DNA from: Styela clava
Taxonomy: Eukaryota; Chordata; Ascidiacea; Stolidobranchia; Styelidae
Length of the DNA: 64,000 bases
Direction: 5' to 3'
NCBI RefSeq assembly: GCF_964204865.1
Contig: NC_135254.1
Coordinates: forward strand, 16,373,001 to 16,437,000
Of this stretch, positions 44,420-63,480 are shown piece after piece. The position numbers were made by a program, and so were the translations under genes. The first letter of the stretch is position 1. Each line of letters opens with the position of its first letter. The notes below the pieces were generated by a model, which did no database searches, was not told where the DNA came from, and saw only the letters and a list, made by a program, of their open reading frames with translations.

Positions 44420-45515
44420 AGTCAAATGGGTTGTCTTAATAACTTACTAATATCGTAATATACTATACGCTATAAATTATTCTCCTTGCATATACTTACC
44501 TGGCACCATCCTCTTTCCCCAACACCCGTATGCTAGTTCACTATATTAAGTATACTGAGTAGCTAAATATGGAGATCCCAACAGTGTACTATATTAATTA
44601 TACTGAGTAACTAAATATAGATATCCCCAACAAGCATATACGGAAACCAGCTATGTACACTTGATTTCTATTTCGCGGTTTAAGTCATTTCCTACATTGC
44701 AGCCAGGACCCTTAAATGAACTTAGGCGATACCATAGTCGGAGTTACGGGATAACAGCATGAAATTGTTTAATTTTCTTTTTAATTGTCACTCACTACAC
44801 TGTGGGGTATCTATTGATTTTAAATCAAATTTAGCTTTCCTTTTGTTCTGACACTGTCCCAATTTTATTTATATCTCTCTTTCGCAAACAGACCCAATAT
44901 TTGAAACCAATATTTATGTGCATGCAATTGCGTTTCTTGTTATAGTTGTAAAATGCTTGTCTGAAGAAGTCTGACCTCGGTCAGGCGAAACGTTACAGAA
45001 ATATATTTGTGTTCGTGTGCAGCAGGACTCTTGAATTGAATAGAATAGCCATTACACTTACATTTGCTACAGCATCCTTGCGTAATACGCATACGGATCC
45101 ACCTGCGCAAAGGCATAGAGAGCAAGGAAAGGTAGTTAGTTTCACGCAACCTCAACTGTTATACGAAGACAGCTACTAATATTGTAATATAACAATAACT
45201 TAATGACCCCCGTTAGCTATAGTAAATATGATTTATGTACCATAAGTGAAATATGGTTCCAAATAAGTCACTGACATCGTAATATAACATAAGCTATAAA
45301 TAATTCCCTCTAGTTATACAATCGGTCAACTAAATGATCCCACTTAATAAGTAAAAAATACCGACCTCGCTACAACCTACCTGACCCAATCCTCTCGAAC
45401 ACTGTATAGTAGTTGAAATACGGACCCCGCTCCAACATACCTGGCACCCACCTTCTCAAACACCGTATGGTAGTTGAAAATACGGACCCCGCCTCCACTT
45501 ACCTGGCACCGTCCA
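44420..45515. repeat. Degenerate minisatellite-like repeats, copy B
   Basis: Counterpart of 23380-24490 with the same acctggcacc / cgtatg / tacggaccccgc units and only scattered substitutions. Confidence 0.6.
44961..44991 (+). other. Hammerhead-like core motif, copy B
   Basis: CTGAAGA, a hairpin gtctgac-ctcg-gtcaggc (seven pairs, one G-U, four-base loop) and GAAAC. Stem pairing is better than in copy A. Flanking stems are weak, so activity is uncertain. Confidence 0.35.
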
Positions 45516-46220
45516 CTCCCCAAATGCTTGAACATTGAGCAATAAATACGTGTTAAAATCCAAGGCAGACCCGTAGTGTTATCCCACTAGGGTTATCTGA
45601 CTAATTGCACTCTAATGTAGAGCACGATGGTGAATATTATTTTTGTTCAATATTGGATTTAATTGTGGTTGTATACATATTATCGAAATAAAAAAAAAAT
45701 AAAAAATTACATAATTTTTCATATTGTCAATTGTTTTATTGGAGTTCATGATCATTAGCGTAATGACTACATTGTAAACACAATAGATTATGTCACCTCA
45801 CGGAAATCGCAATAATATGGTCATTTGGCATTATTCAATTTGCGATGAGGTATTGCAGATCTGATCGTGACAATGCAAAACATTTAGGCATTCCTTTAAC
45901 CTTATAAATTTCGTATCGAGTTGGTCGATCTCGCAATATAGCTTTTGTTTTGCTTCAGTCACCATTCTTCTTAATTTTATTAAATGAATGTCGTCTTCGT
46001 CGCAAGATTTTTGAACCAGGGTTTTGTTTATCTAGACTGGCGCGCCATGAAAGTGTGACGTAAAAAGTTACATTTTATGAACAATATTTACAGTGTTACA
46101 AAAGCAAAAGTGGAAAAAAATGAGTCTCGCGCCAAAACTAAGTTTAATCGCAATCTCAACCAAATTCAATTTTTCTTTTTGCAGTGTATTTACATGAAAA
46201 TTGCAATGACGACGTGAGAT

Positions 46221-49200
46221 ATGAATAACTCCAGATCAAAGTTAGTGTTTATCTTGTCTCTGTTGGCTGTTTTGTCGTCTGCTGCGGCGTTTAACGTGGA
46301 CATTTCTTCAAATCACATTGATATCATTTCGTCGCCTGATGTAAACACAAAACTTTTAACAGTTCCACCAAGTAGTAATATTTCCGATACAACTTCGTAT
46401 TTTGGATATACTGTTGGAATTAACATGGTCGACATAAATAATATAACAAAGGCAAGGTAGGAGTCAGTTTAATTTGATTTCTATTCTCTAATTCGTGTAC
46501 TCCGTAGTGCGTGTTCCAGGTTAGGGTTATTCCGATTTGCCTCATTTTAGTTCCAATTCGAGTTAATGAACTGTCTGTGTTAGCAAAGTTAATATACCCT
46601 TTGCCCATAGGTTTCAATCCCTTTACACAACTTGATGTAAAGTAGCCGAACAAAATTAGTTACCTTGGTTTTGGTACACACACTTTTGGAGCGCTAAATT
46701 CCTAGTAATGTTTAGGATTTAATTTCCCTGCGCTTGTAAAAGACTTCCTGCTGTTAATTTGACTTAATGCTGTTAATAAAAATTTATCGGGAGAGATCTA
46801 TATTTCTATATAGACTGATTTTTGAACTGGTAGGATAAATTTCGCAATTGTTGAAGCAATAATAACAAAGTGCAATACCTTTAAAGTTTAAGGGGATAAG
46901 TAAATAAATAAACGTAACACTTTGTAATCAACGATATTGATTTTTATTTTATATTTATAAAATATAGTATCAATTATATTAAGTTCGTATCTGAAAATAT
47001 TAATCTATCAGTCTGGGTTAATTTGGCGAGACGATCAAACCGTTCCTCCCAGTTGTAGCATGTCCACATATCAGTTCTTCTCAGCCTGAATTCTGATATA
47101 ACAAAAATCCGATATACTCGGACAAAATATCCGCAGCAGTAGCAATGAAATCAGGTGATAAAAAAGGTATTAACTTTGTTTGCTCAAATGCCTAATCCAT
47201 TCCAATAATATATTTCACAGATTGTTCGTTGTATCACCACTGCACAGAGCAACAAATCGATCTTCAGTTCATCCGCACATTGAAAAAAGTAATTTAATAT
47301 TCACCGTATACTTTTAAAGTCGAATTAATGTTTTACATCGGTCCTTTTTGGTCAGTCAGTTATAATCGATTAGCAGATATTCTTAACAGACGATCTACCC
47401 GGTCCGGAGTCAACGTCAATTCATCTAAAATTCTGCTGTTCGAAATTCCTATCAAAATATCATTTATTATATTTTTTTGGCAAAAATTGATACTTTGTGG
47501 TATTAATCAACTATCCGTTCACGCCACCTTAGTTTCCTCTTTTCCACCAAAATAAATGAATATGATAATCCTAAAACTATATCATTTTTTTTTTCAATCT
47601 GTTTTGTTTTAAGAGCCGGAAGGAGGAATTTATGAATGCCAAATTGAAAACATTTTCATAATTGAAAAAAATGATTCCGAAATATCTTCACTCTGCGTGC
47701 CAATTCATCCAGAAAAACGACTCCCCAGCGATGTATTTGGAAAAAGTGTTTCTTCAAATTCTGATGGACATATGACGGTATTTACCAACATTGGATTTTT
47801 AATCTGAGTTATTCTGATACCATCTAAAACCAGACTTCTTTTTAACGTTTATAGATATATATTGATATATTATTTACATATATATATCATTTTATAGCCA
47901 ACTCAAAACTATCGAACCTGTCACTATAATATGCCAGCACTTAGGTTTAGATGAATTTTCAATAGTTAACTGAAATGTTTCTTTTTCGCAGGCTTGCTCT
48001 GCAACAAGAGGAAAGAACTGCTCTTCTGCAATTCATTTACCGGGGTTTTGTTATAGAAGTTCTGATTTTGGAAAGACGTGGAATATGGATAAACGGTCAA
48101 GAAATGCAGGTAAAACAATTTAATATTATGAAAATATTTTTCACTCCTAATTAATATCAGCATAAAAAGTATGGATTATTTTTGCAGCTTGCGGTGTGGA
48201 AACAGTCGACGTCATGTTCGTTCTTGATGGTTCGGCTTCAGTAGTCGGTCACTTTCAAAAGATTAAAGATTTTGCAACGAATATCACGGCCTTGCTTGAC
48301 ATAGAAAAGGGTACAATACACGTTGGAGTCATTCAGTATTCAACGTTTATATGGCAAAGGTACATAGATTCATTTTATATAGAGATAAACTATGCTGTAC
48401 TTTCTGACTCGGTATAGTCAGGTCGATAAGGCTTTAAAATGTTGGCAGTTTCGGACACAAAAGTTTACAATATTACACTCTACATTCAATTTCTCAGGTG
48501 TGTATTAAGACCGCTGAACTTTTAATCTTGACTAATTTTTGTTTTTTGATAATAAGTGTTTCATTTACAGTTTTCATTTTAATGTGGTTTTATCATTTAT
48601 ATTCAAACAGTCCCCAGCATCGAAAAAATTACATCAAAACGGAATTAAAACTAGGAGAGTTTCAAAATTTGGAAGATTTTCAAGCAAGTATATTTATGCA
48701 ATCTAACTAAAATTATAGACTACTGGCACAACTCCAATACATCGCTAATTTCGTACGAATAATTGTTGGGCAATGGTTTGTCATATGGTCTTCTTGAACT
48801 GGTAAGTAATTCTTGTACCCAAACTGAGACCGAACGAAAGACCTATCGCGAAATTCTATGCTGGAATTGTATCAAGCTTGATAAATCAATGGATTTTCCA
48901 ATAGAATTTCAGCTTTATGTATAATGGGGATCAATAGTAATTCAATATATAATCTATTTCCAGGAAGCCATGTCGCATGTAAATATTAGCATGGGTAGCA
49001 CAATGACAGGTGCTGCATTAAAAAAAGTCGTTGACGATTTCACACAATCTGAAAGATATAACTCTTCGACCAATAAGCAAGTTATGATACTTCTTACCGA
49101 CGGGCGGTAAGAAAAATTTTTGTTCTTTGTAATAAACTCTGATATTGCGGAATAATGTATAAAAATCCTTATCTCATTTTTATTAGAATATGACAAACTT

Positions 49201-50877
49201 TTAGATTTAAAAATTACGATTTTTGCCAGTTGTTTGTAAATAACCAGAAAAGACAACAAAAGGGCTAGTATTTAAGTTATATGATGATGTGCAAATGGAG
49301 TTTTTCGCCTATTTTTTATCCGACAATTTGCCCATTTTTTCTTGGTTAACGATCAAAAGATAACATTACTCAAGTTAATCATTGAACGTGAGTGATTTAT
49401 ATGAATTTTATGTTTTCAGTTCAATATATTCGAAGCGAGTAACACTTTATGCTCAACAACTTCGTGACTTTGGAGTTGTTCCTTATGCGATTGGAGTTGG
49501 ACAGGAAATTGATGACAATGAACTGAGAGTAATAATACTTTATTAAAAAAACGTTGCATAGTGTATATAGATTTAGCATTTGCCTATAGCTTAAGAAATA
49601 GGCTATTAAGCAGTTGATTGGGCGCTCCCGAAGTATGTGCACCAAGATGACGCACAATCTGAACCCTAACCAGGTACTGACTACTTTATACCATAGAGTA
49701 GGGGTGGGCAAAATTTTTAGGATAAGAGCCGCATGCGGCAAGTCAGAAATATGTGAGAGTCGCATAATTGAAATTAATAATATTATAATACCGTGAACTG
49801 AAAAGAACTTTACACAAACGTATAATATTGCAAAGTATTCATTGCGAGGCCATATCAGAAGTAGTTGACTTGTGTGTTCCCATCCTATCTGAAAGTTTTT
49901 AAAAGTCTTGGTAATATGTGCCAACGCATCAACAAACATTTGATCATTGCGATGTAAGATTTATCATTTGACTGATTTAACTTCAAATTCTACGCTACGA
50001 TTTTCATACTAAAACATAATTTGTCTTAATCATTTCTGAAAATTTCTCCAACCGCTTGTTAATTAAAAAAAAAGATCTGTTACGCTACAGTTTCTCTAAG
50101 TTGAATTTGGATAATAATTATTGCTAGCGAGAAGAGCCGAACAAAAACTCAGGCGAGACGCATGCGGCTCGCGAGCCGCGGTTTGCCCACCGTTGCTATA
50201 GAGTAATCAAAATACAAATTGTTTAGGTAATTTTTCTTAAATACTAAGGTGATTGCCACGGGAACAGATACTGACGTCAGAGTATATAAAGTTGAAAATT
50301 TTGAAGGACTGAATGATATTGTTGATGATTTTCAAAGTGAAATCTTGAGCTCTCAGTTAGAATGTAAGTCAAGGTGTTGTTTTTCTGGCATGTGATCATG
50401 CTGTTTGACTTGAGTACCAATTGCATTTTTAGTTTTTAAATATGCATGTGTCTCCTCCAACTGGAGTCTCCTGCTACTCTACATTTTGTCGTATTTCAGA
50501 AAAATCCGCCAGTACAAAAATGAATTGTTCGCTGATCAATTTAAATCCACAAGTGTCACGTGTTTGAGCATTGGTCTCTAGTTATAAACGAACTTTCACA
50601 AATTCGGCGCTTCGGCAGAACAACTGTCCGATACTTGCTCATTAAAGAGAAATCTGAATTACTGTCTATACTGCAATGTTGTGTATATTCTAAAATTTAC
50701 GTGTAAAATTAGTTTAACTCAGAATAATTTTTCGAAATATTCAATTTTGTATTTTATTCACTGTCCTGTATTCCACCTTCGCATCACAATGACAACGCTT
50801 CATTCAAATTGGAAGTTGGCGAGACAGGATTTTCGTCGCATTATGGAGCTATAGTGAAAGATGAAAACAATACCACA
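46221..50877 (+). pseudogene. Integrin alpha subunit with I domain, copy B: first ten exons
   Basis: Exons: 46221-46456, 47221-47288, 47614-47777, 47992-48109, 48188-48359, 48611-48683, 48964-49106, 49420-49528, 50249-50363, about 50777-50877. Lengths and phases equal copy A, including the GC donor after exon 6 and the missing AG before exon 10. The MIDAS residues (DGSAS, STMTG, LTDG) are intact. The first blade carries LFVVSPL instead of LLVGSPL, losing a conserved Gly. As in copy A the rest of the gene is missing; P450 fragment C follows on the same strand. Confidence 0.87.
49701..50197. mobile_element. 497-bp hAT-type MITE in integrin intron 8, copy B
   Basis: Same element and same atagagta duplication (49693-49700 and 50198-50205) as in copy A. 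Confidence 0.8.
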
Positions 50878-52635
50878 GTAAGTTTATATAGCCTTACGAA
50901 ACTGGGTAATATTGATTTTGTTTTAATTGCTTTATTTTGAGTAATTTTTGTCAATTGTGAGTTGTGACTGCAATGTATCTTATTTGGGTGTGTGATGTGT
51001 CTGTCTTGAGCAGCGATGCCAAAAAAGAGTTAATTTATATTCTTCCCCAGTCTCAATTTTGGTTTACTTTGAGGCATAACAGAGTATCACGATGGAAAGT
51101 AGAATCCGCTGGAGATGAAAACCGAGTTTCATGTTGAGTTAAGTTGCAAAGTTTAGTTGACTATTGCCTAAAGAAAAACGGGTATGTTTGAAGTTATTTG
51201 TTAAATACTAGATGAAGGCGCTTTGTTATCAATAATAAAGTAAGTATGATACTCAAGTCCCTCGGTTTCATCAATGAATGTTGAACGATGAAGTGGAAAA
51301 GTAGTATTTTACTGTTTATATAATTTGAAGCAGTTAATCTTGACAAACTGTAACATAACGTGCAACAACAACAAGATTGCAAGATAAAATTGACATAGCA
51401 TAATAGTGTATTAACGAAAACGTAAGTGAGCTCTCTTTTAACAGCAAATGTAGAATGCTAGTATTTTATAAAAATTAATATTAAACTAGGGATAGAGGAT
51501 TGGGTACTCCCGTAGTATGTAAACCAAGATGGCGGAGACTAGAACGTAGTATGTGTACCAGGTTAGGGTTAGGCCATAATTTCAGGTACAAATACTACGG
51601 GAGTCACTTGGCTAGTCGAAATCGTAATAGAACTGAAATAAGGAAAATTTAAATAAAATTATGGCCTATGACCTGGTACAAATACTACGTGTCTAAACCG
51701 GTGTCGGCCATCTTGGTTCACATACTACAGGGGCGCCGATGATTGCGTATATATTTAATAAACACACACAGAAATGATTTCAAGTAAAATATTTTGCAAA
51801 ATATTTAGCAATCTCCAAACATTGTAATAAATGTTTCAAATTCGGCAAACAATATTATTAGTATATAGGAATACAGTGAAATTTTTTTCCATCTATGTGT
51901 GAAAGATTGTCACGGCAAACATATATGTTTCCTTTTAGGTAATCATAGTAAATATTGAAAAAAACTCTAACTTATAAAATTATATATTATACATGTCCAG
52001 AGTCTCAAAATACGCAATCAGTTTCACCAAACTGTTGGCGCTTCATGGGAATGGACATGTGTGAGATAAAAATAAAATCATTTCTTCAAATTTCACGTAA
52101 AACTTTCATAACCACATATTAGATTTAAAGTATATAAATAGTAACGAATTGTTGTCCATTCCGAGAGCGCAACACGTGAAAGAAAGAACGTTAAAATTGT
52201 ATGCCGCATATTCAATGTATTCGCATGTACTACAATAATATCCTTAATTTATTCATATTTGCAGGCGATGCTTCATAGAATTTATAGTTTAAGAATCCTG
52301 GCTGTGCTCCTGCTTATAAACATTGTCATTTTTTTATTCCGCCTCTTTGCCATATTTCGAGGCTATATTGTTGTCAGATTTTATCAAAGCTGTTATTGCT
52401 TCTTTGAACAGTTACAAAATTAGTCAGTATTTTGAAAAGTAATCGAATGGCTCGCGGAGCCCCTGGGGCTCCGTACGGAGCACTTTGAGAACCTATGCAA
52501 TAGACTACGGGTTTCACGACAAACGCGAGCGCAAGCCGCCACAAGATGCGCAATATTTGAGACGTTATAGAACACAAAAAAAGAATCCCACAGAGCCCAC
52601 GGAAACAACAACACGAGGTCCCATGTCCAATATAT
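50878..52635. other. Region between integrin B and block X_C
   Basis: Counterpart of 30012-31768, with the inverted-repeat MITE at 51504-51737 and a hAT end near 52449-52494. No gene recognised. Confidence 0.5.
51504..51737. mobile_element. Inverted-repeat MITE, copy B
   Basis: Same 234-bp structure as at 30636-30869, with the two paired arms based on 'gtagtatgt' and 'accaagatggc'. Confidence 0.65.
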
Positions 52636-53181
52636 GGAAAGAAAAGCCAAATCCAAATATTTTATCCACAATTTCCCCAAATGTCATATCTTGGACGAAA
52701 CCTCAACTGTAGAGTATCGTAACTTCTTAATCTACTAGTATTGTGCTAAATTGCATTAAAATTTCAAATGATTCAACTCATGACTATAGTATCAAATGTT
52801 TTACAGTACTTTACACCTTCAATCGTAACTTCACATCATTTACAGTTAACGTTACGTACCTAGTCTACAGCGCGTCACTGATATCGATAAGTTTCCGACT
52901 TTCGCGTAGCAAGAGTTCAAAAAATCGAAACCGAAGACAGCCGTCACGCTTGGCGGATTAAAAACTGTGTTCACTCGGATAAAAATAAAACTGTGAAATT
53001 TTGGATGAAATTTTTAATCTCATAGCATTCTATGAAAATTTAGCAATAAATAAAAGTAAATATTTTTCTAGCGACAACATCCACAAAAACGACTTCAACG
53101 TTGAATCAAAGCAATCAATTGTCAAAGCAATTAAGTGATCAAGTAGTTAAAGAAAAACGATTTTTTTCAACAAGAAAAAAA

Positions 53182-53566
53182 CGAGAATATCGGTTGGAAA
53201 CCGAAGACTTATCGATCGATAGTTAGGGAATCCCCCAAAACAGAAACTGCAGTTTCGATTCATCAGCTCTTGTAACTTGCGCACTGCGCATCGCACACAC
53301 ACACTCGGCGGGTCTCAAAATTCTCTCGCTTTACAAAAATCTAGATCACTATATCAATAATTGATTGATAACTCGCTAATTATACGACATAATTCGCCCA
53401 AAATCAATAGATTTCTGGTCCGAGATAAGATGAATGCACATGCAAAATTTGGAGCAGATTTAACCTCGCATTCGCGAGATATCGCGTTCATCTAACAGAC
53501 AGACAGACAGACATACATACAGACAAATACCTATCAATATACTTACCGATCTTAAGATCGATAAGT
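53182..53566 (+). mobile_element. Retroposon-like insert with (caga)n tract, copy C
   Basis: Counterpart of 32314-32706, 8 bp shorter in the caga tract. Its sharing by B and C but not A supports a common origin of the left parts of X_B and X_C. Confidence 0.55.
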
Positions 53567-53765
53567 AAAAACTCAACATAAAAGCAAAACGATCCATATG
53601 TACATTTCTTGTCCAATAAATCCAGGAATAATGTATAAATCTAATTTTTCATTTAATTATTTTTTTCGCTCAATCTTATATAAATTTAAGAACCAAATGT
53701 TTACATCTGATATGTGTCATATACCACTGCATTACAATCTAACTAACATGCATTCATTAATACAG

Positions 53766-55791
53766 ATTTGGTGACAGGAGACTTGAGATACAACGTGCTT
53801 TGTTGGCATATGTCCCGATTTTAAGACATTTGCCTATTTTTTCTGGAGCCTTCAAACGTATAGAGGGTGACGTTACCAGTGTGTTAGGTATGTTTTGGAT
53901 TGCCAAGTTTAGAAAACTACTGAAGATGTTGTTATCACAGGTTAAAGATATTTTGTTATGACCTATTTCCAGTAATTTTCCAACCCAGGCCTAAAACTCG
54001 AATTTTACTCCTATTTTAGAATTTTGGATTTAATTTTTTCAGAATATTCTAAACTAATTTGTCATGGGCCGAATTATGATATAAGTCATGAATATTTTCG
54101 TGAATTTAAAAACAATCATGTCGAATCATTCTGAATGGTTTAATTTTAATTCCTCCGAATCCAACTTTTTCAAACATACTTATATATCTTAGTTTGTAAT
54201 AACAAATTCGGCATGATAAACTCCATCTGAACCGGCGTCCGAAAGATGTCTCGTCATTTGCCCGACAATATATGTCTTTACCCTAACTTTGGGACGGTCC
54301 AAGTGTGCCAAAAAGGTTGCCCCTTTGCGACACGGCATTTATAATAAGCCGAACTAAAAGCATTTATGAGATATATATTGTATGTTACAGCCTCCAGCAT
54401 CTATGTAGAGATTTATTGCACCCAGCAGTTTTCTGAGCACATTTGGCGATTACGAAATTTCATAACTAAGAAATGTTATTCCGTTAACCCATATTGTTTG
54501 ACTATTGCAACTATGTTGCTATCTGAAAATCCCCTTGCTATTGAATTTAACTACGAATGCACCCAGACAAGCAATCATTTTATATTGAAATATTCCAGAT
54601 GTATTCAGAGATATAATTGAAGAACATCGCAAAACCTTTGACATTGATAACACACGCGACTATATTGATGAATATCTTAAACAAATCGAACTAAGAGGCG
54701 GAAAAGAATCTTCATTTAAAGTAAGCTGGATCTGAAATGTCTTGACTTTAAATTGGACCATCCAAATAGAAGTTATTTTTTACTGTTATAATGTATCGTT
54801 CTAAATATTACAGGAACAACAGCTTCTACACACGATGCGTGATTTCTTCATTGCTGGAACCGAAAATTCGTCAAGTACATTGAGATGGTCCTTTTTATGC
54901 TTTGCCCATTATCCAGAAATTCAAGAAAAAGTTTCAAAAGAAGTAAAGCAAGTCATTGGTAAGAATTGTATTTTAACACTGACTGTATACATAAGATTGA
55001 TATGATATATGACAGTGCTGCCCTGGCCTTCAGTGAAATCTTGACTTGAGTATGCTTGACTAAGTCTAACACAGACTCAGCAATTTCGTTGTAATTAGTG
55101 GACCTGTACACAAAGTTCAATATACCGTAGTTATGGAATTGATTGATAAATGAAATTTGAAAAAAAAGGAATTATCTTGCCAGGGTCTGGAGTTCCCTCG
55201 ATGAGTCACAAAGAAGCAATGCCATACACGTGTGCGTTCATTCATGAAATAACGAGATTTAGAACGTTGGTACCTTTAGCAATTCCGCACGTTACGACAG
55301 AAGATGTGAAATTCAAGGGATACAGAATACCAAAAGGAACACCAGTAAGACGTTTTATCTCTAGGATTTGCATATATTCTTTATAGTATTGGTCTTTGAT
55401 AGTCGAATTTTATGTACAAAAATCATGTTTATATAGTTTTGTTTGTCTATTGTCCTAAATACTAAACTTTGTTCAGGTACTGCCGAACTTATATGCCGCA
55501 AATCACGACCCAAACGTCTTTGAGCATCCGAACGAATTCAAGCCTGAAAGATTCATTGATGACGCTGGGAAGTTTGTTCCGAGTAATCAAGTGGTTCCGT
55601 TCTCTGTTGGTCCAAGATATTGTCTTAGCGAACAACTTGCAAAAATGGAACTCTTTCTTTTCCTAACCAACGTAATACAAAGATTTGAAATCGTACCTGA
55701 TCCTGAAAAACCTCTGCCCAGTTTTCGTGACAGTGTTACCGGAATGGCCGATGTCGCCTTACCATACGAAGTATCCTTTCGACAACGATGA
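53766..55791 (+). pseudogene. CYP2-family P450, copy C: exons 5-9 only
   Basis: Exons: 53766-53887, 54599-54720, 54814-54958, 55184-55344, 55477-55791. It shares the AGTEN and CLS changes with copy B. Further changes in exon 5 are RLEIQ for RLAIQ and IEGD for IESD. Frames are open, but no exons 1-4, start codon or membrane anchor. AATAAA at 55906-55911. Confidence 0.9.
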
Positions 55792-56278
55792 AAAGAAAAA
55801 TGGTCGAATTCCACATCCTAATTACGCATTTCTAGTTCTTGCTTGCAAGTTCACGCAAATGTTGCAGTAAAATAACAATAATTTTAATTATATTGAAATT
55901 CTCGTAATAAATATTGTAGCATTTAAACTTCATTTTTTGAGAACAATAGTCGAGGATAGTATTCCACTTAAATGTTATACTTCCATCAAGCCGTTCTTTC
56001 GCTTACCAGTTCAAGAATATAGATATCTATTTAACATTCCAGCGCATATACGTGGTGTGTTAGTCAGACAATCGACTATGTGACACGTTTACACGTAGTC
56101 AAATAGTACATGTACATTCTACATACAATCATACCCTAACTCTGTAAAAGATGAGAAGAAGAGAGTTTTTTTAGCAGCTGAATTCTCCATTTCAGGAATC
56201 GGGCGGTACGCAGTGTGATGAACCACGACCCACAAATGATAATAAGGCGTCGAACCTAACTATGTTACCGTTCTACAC

Positions 56279-56480
56279 GGTGACCGTACATTTGAACCCA
56301 CGTACATTTGAACCCATGTGTATATCCACGGGTTCAATCTATATGCGGGTGCTAAAATCCATGGGTTAGGGTTAATGTGGGTTCAACTATCCGAAAAACA
56401 AAAAAAAAATTCCTTAGGTGCAATAGCATACAGGTGCAATTGCCATGGGTTCAAATGTACGTGGGTTCAAATGTAATGGG
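56279..56480. mobile_element. Foldback element with perfect 32-bp inverted repeats
   Basis: The arms at 56287-56318 and 56444-56475 are exact reverse complements and each contains two copies of catttgaaccca. The insert is bordered by a direct repeat accgttctacac (56267-56278 and 56481-56492). X_A and X_B have the empty site (…cgttctacacacctg…). Confidence 0.8.
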
Positions 56481-56846
56481 ACCGTTCTACACACCTGACC
56501 GCCACCCGCCAAATTATGACGGCAATAGCAAATTTGAGAGATTCGCATTATTCCGAATACAGCAGCCCAATACGTACAGGTAGTTTCTTTCTCAGAGGGA
56601 AAACCTAAAATCATCCCACAAACTAAGTTAAACATAATAATATACTTGCAACAAAATTGTCCATATTTATTTCAAAGTATTTTAATTAGACAAACAGGCC
56701 ATGGTTATTACTTTATACTGCCAACCACAAAATGTAAGCAACATTAGATCCCCTGCGGTATTTCGAGTGAAATTTTCAAATTACTTTAAAATATTACTTA
56801 ATATTACCAAATTATTTTGAGCATTTTCAATTAAAGTCTTTCTCTA

Positions 56847-62773
<5,927 letters not shown>

Positions 62774-62949
62774 CTAATATATGTAGTATTATTAAACATG
62801 ACGTAGAAAAAGTAATCAGGCAAAAGGTTATATAAATGCGTGTGTGTAATGCAACATGATGAAGGTGACGTAACAATTGAAATTTTGGATTCTCCGACAC
62901 CTTTTTCACTCGGATAGATTTACAGGCGTGATTGTGAACTAGGCTTGCA

Positions 62950-63030
62950 CGTAATTTACGGATTTACGGAATTACGTAATTATTTGGAGTTACGGAAGGG
63001 AAGTTACGAATTACGTAAAGTCGTAATTAT
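62950..63030. repeat. acgtaa/ttacg-rich stretch
   Basis: Many overlapping copies of attacgtaa and ttacgga in both orientations within 80 bp. Simple low-complexity repeat; function unknown. Confidence 0.5.
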
Positions 63031-63219
63031 TGCATTGAAACGAGCTTTCTTCAAAGCAGTCAATTTCGTCGATTGCGAAAATGAAAGTTCAACAAGTAGA
63101 AGAAGTTAGAGTTCCGGTATTCGCAGCCGTTTTTCTCTCTCTTGTTACGTAGGTGAAGGAAGGCAGACGCGTTGCCATTTACTAACCTATTATCAACTTA
63201 TCTGGCGTGGCCAATGTAA

Positions 63220-63480
63220 ATTATTAACGTAGTTAATGGGGGAAGAACTGAGTAGGGCCGTTTGACGCCAACACACCTGGTTTTAACTTCTCCCGCAACT
63301 TAACCGTAGATAAGGGATAGAATTGCGTTGAGACCGATTGACGCCAACACACCTGGTTTCAACTTCTCTCGCATCTTATCTAGCATGGCCATGGCCAATG
63401 CACATAATAACCGTAGATAGGGGGAAGAATTGTGTTAAGACAGATGGACGCTAACACGCCCGGTTTCAACTTCTTCGGGT
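63220..63480. repeat. Tandem repeat, about three units
   Basis: Units share cgtag(a)ta..ggg..agaattg, then gacgccaacacacctggttt and caacttct. Unit spacing is about 80-105 bp and degenerate. Confidence 0.65.

Larger units (their letters stand above)
42874..46220. other. Intergenic region between membrane protein B and integrin B
   Basis: No gene recognised. It contains the hAT 2 empty site near 43142-43163, the minisatellite-like array 44420-45515 and the ribozyme-like motif at 44961. Confidence 0.5.
40480..52635. repeat. Segmental duplication block Y_B
   Basis: Second copy of the membrane-protein and integrin block, without the hAT 2 insertion. Starts with the same hAT-like end as Y_A (40480-40556) and ends at the same point before ggaaagaaaagcc at the X_C junction. 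Confidence 0.85.
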
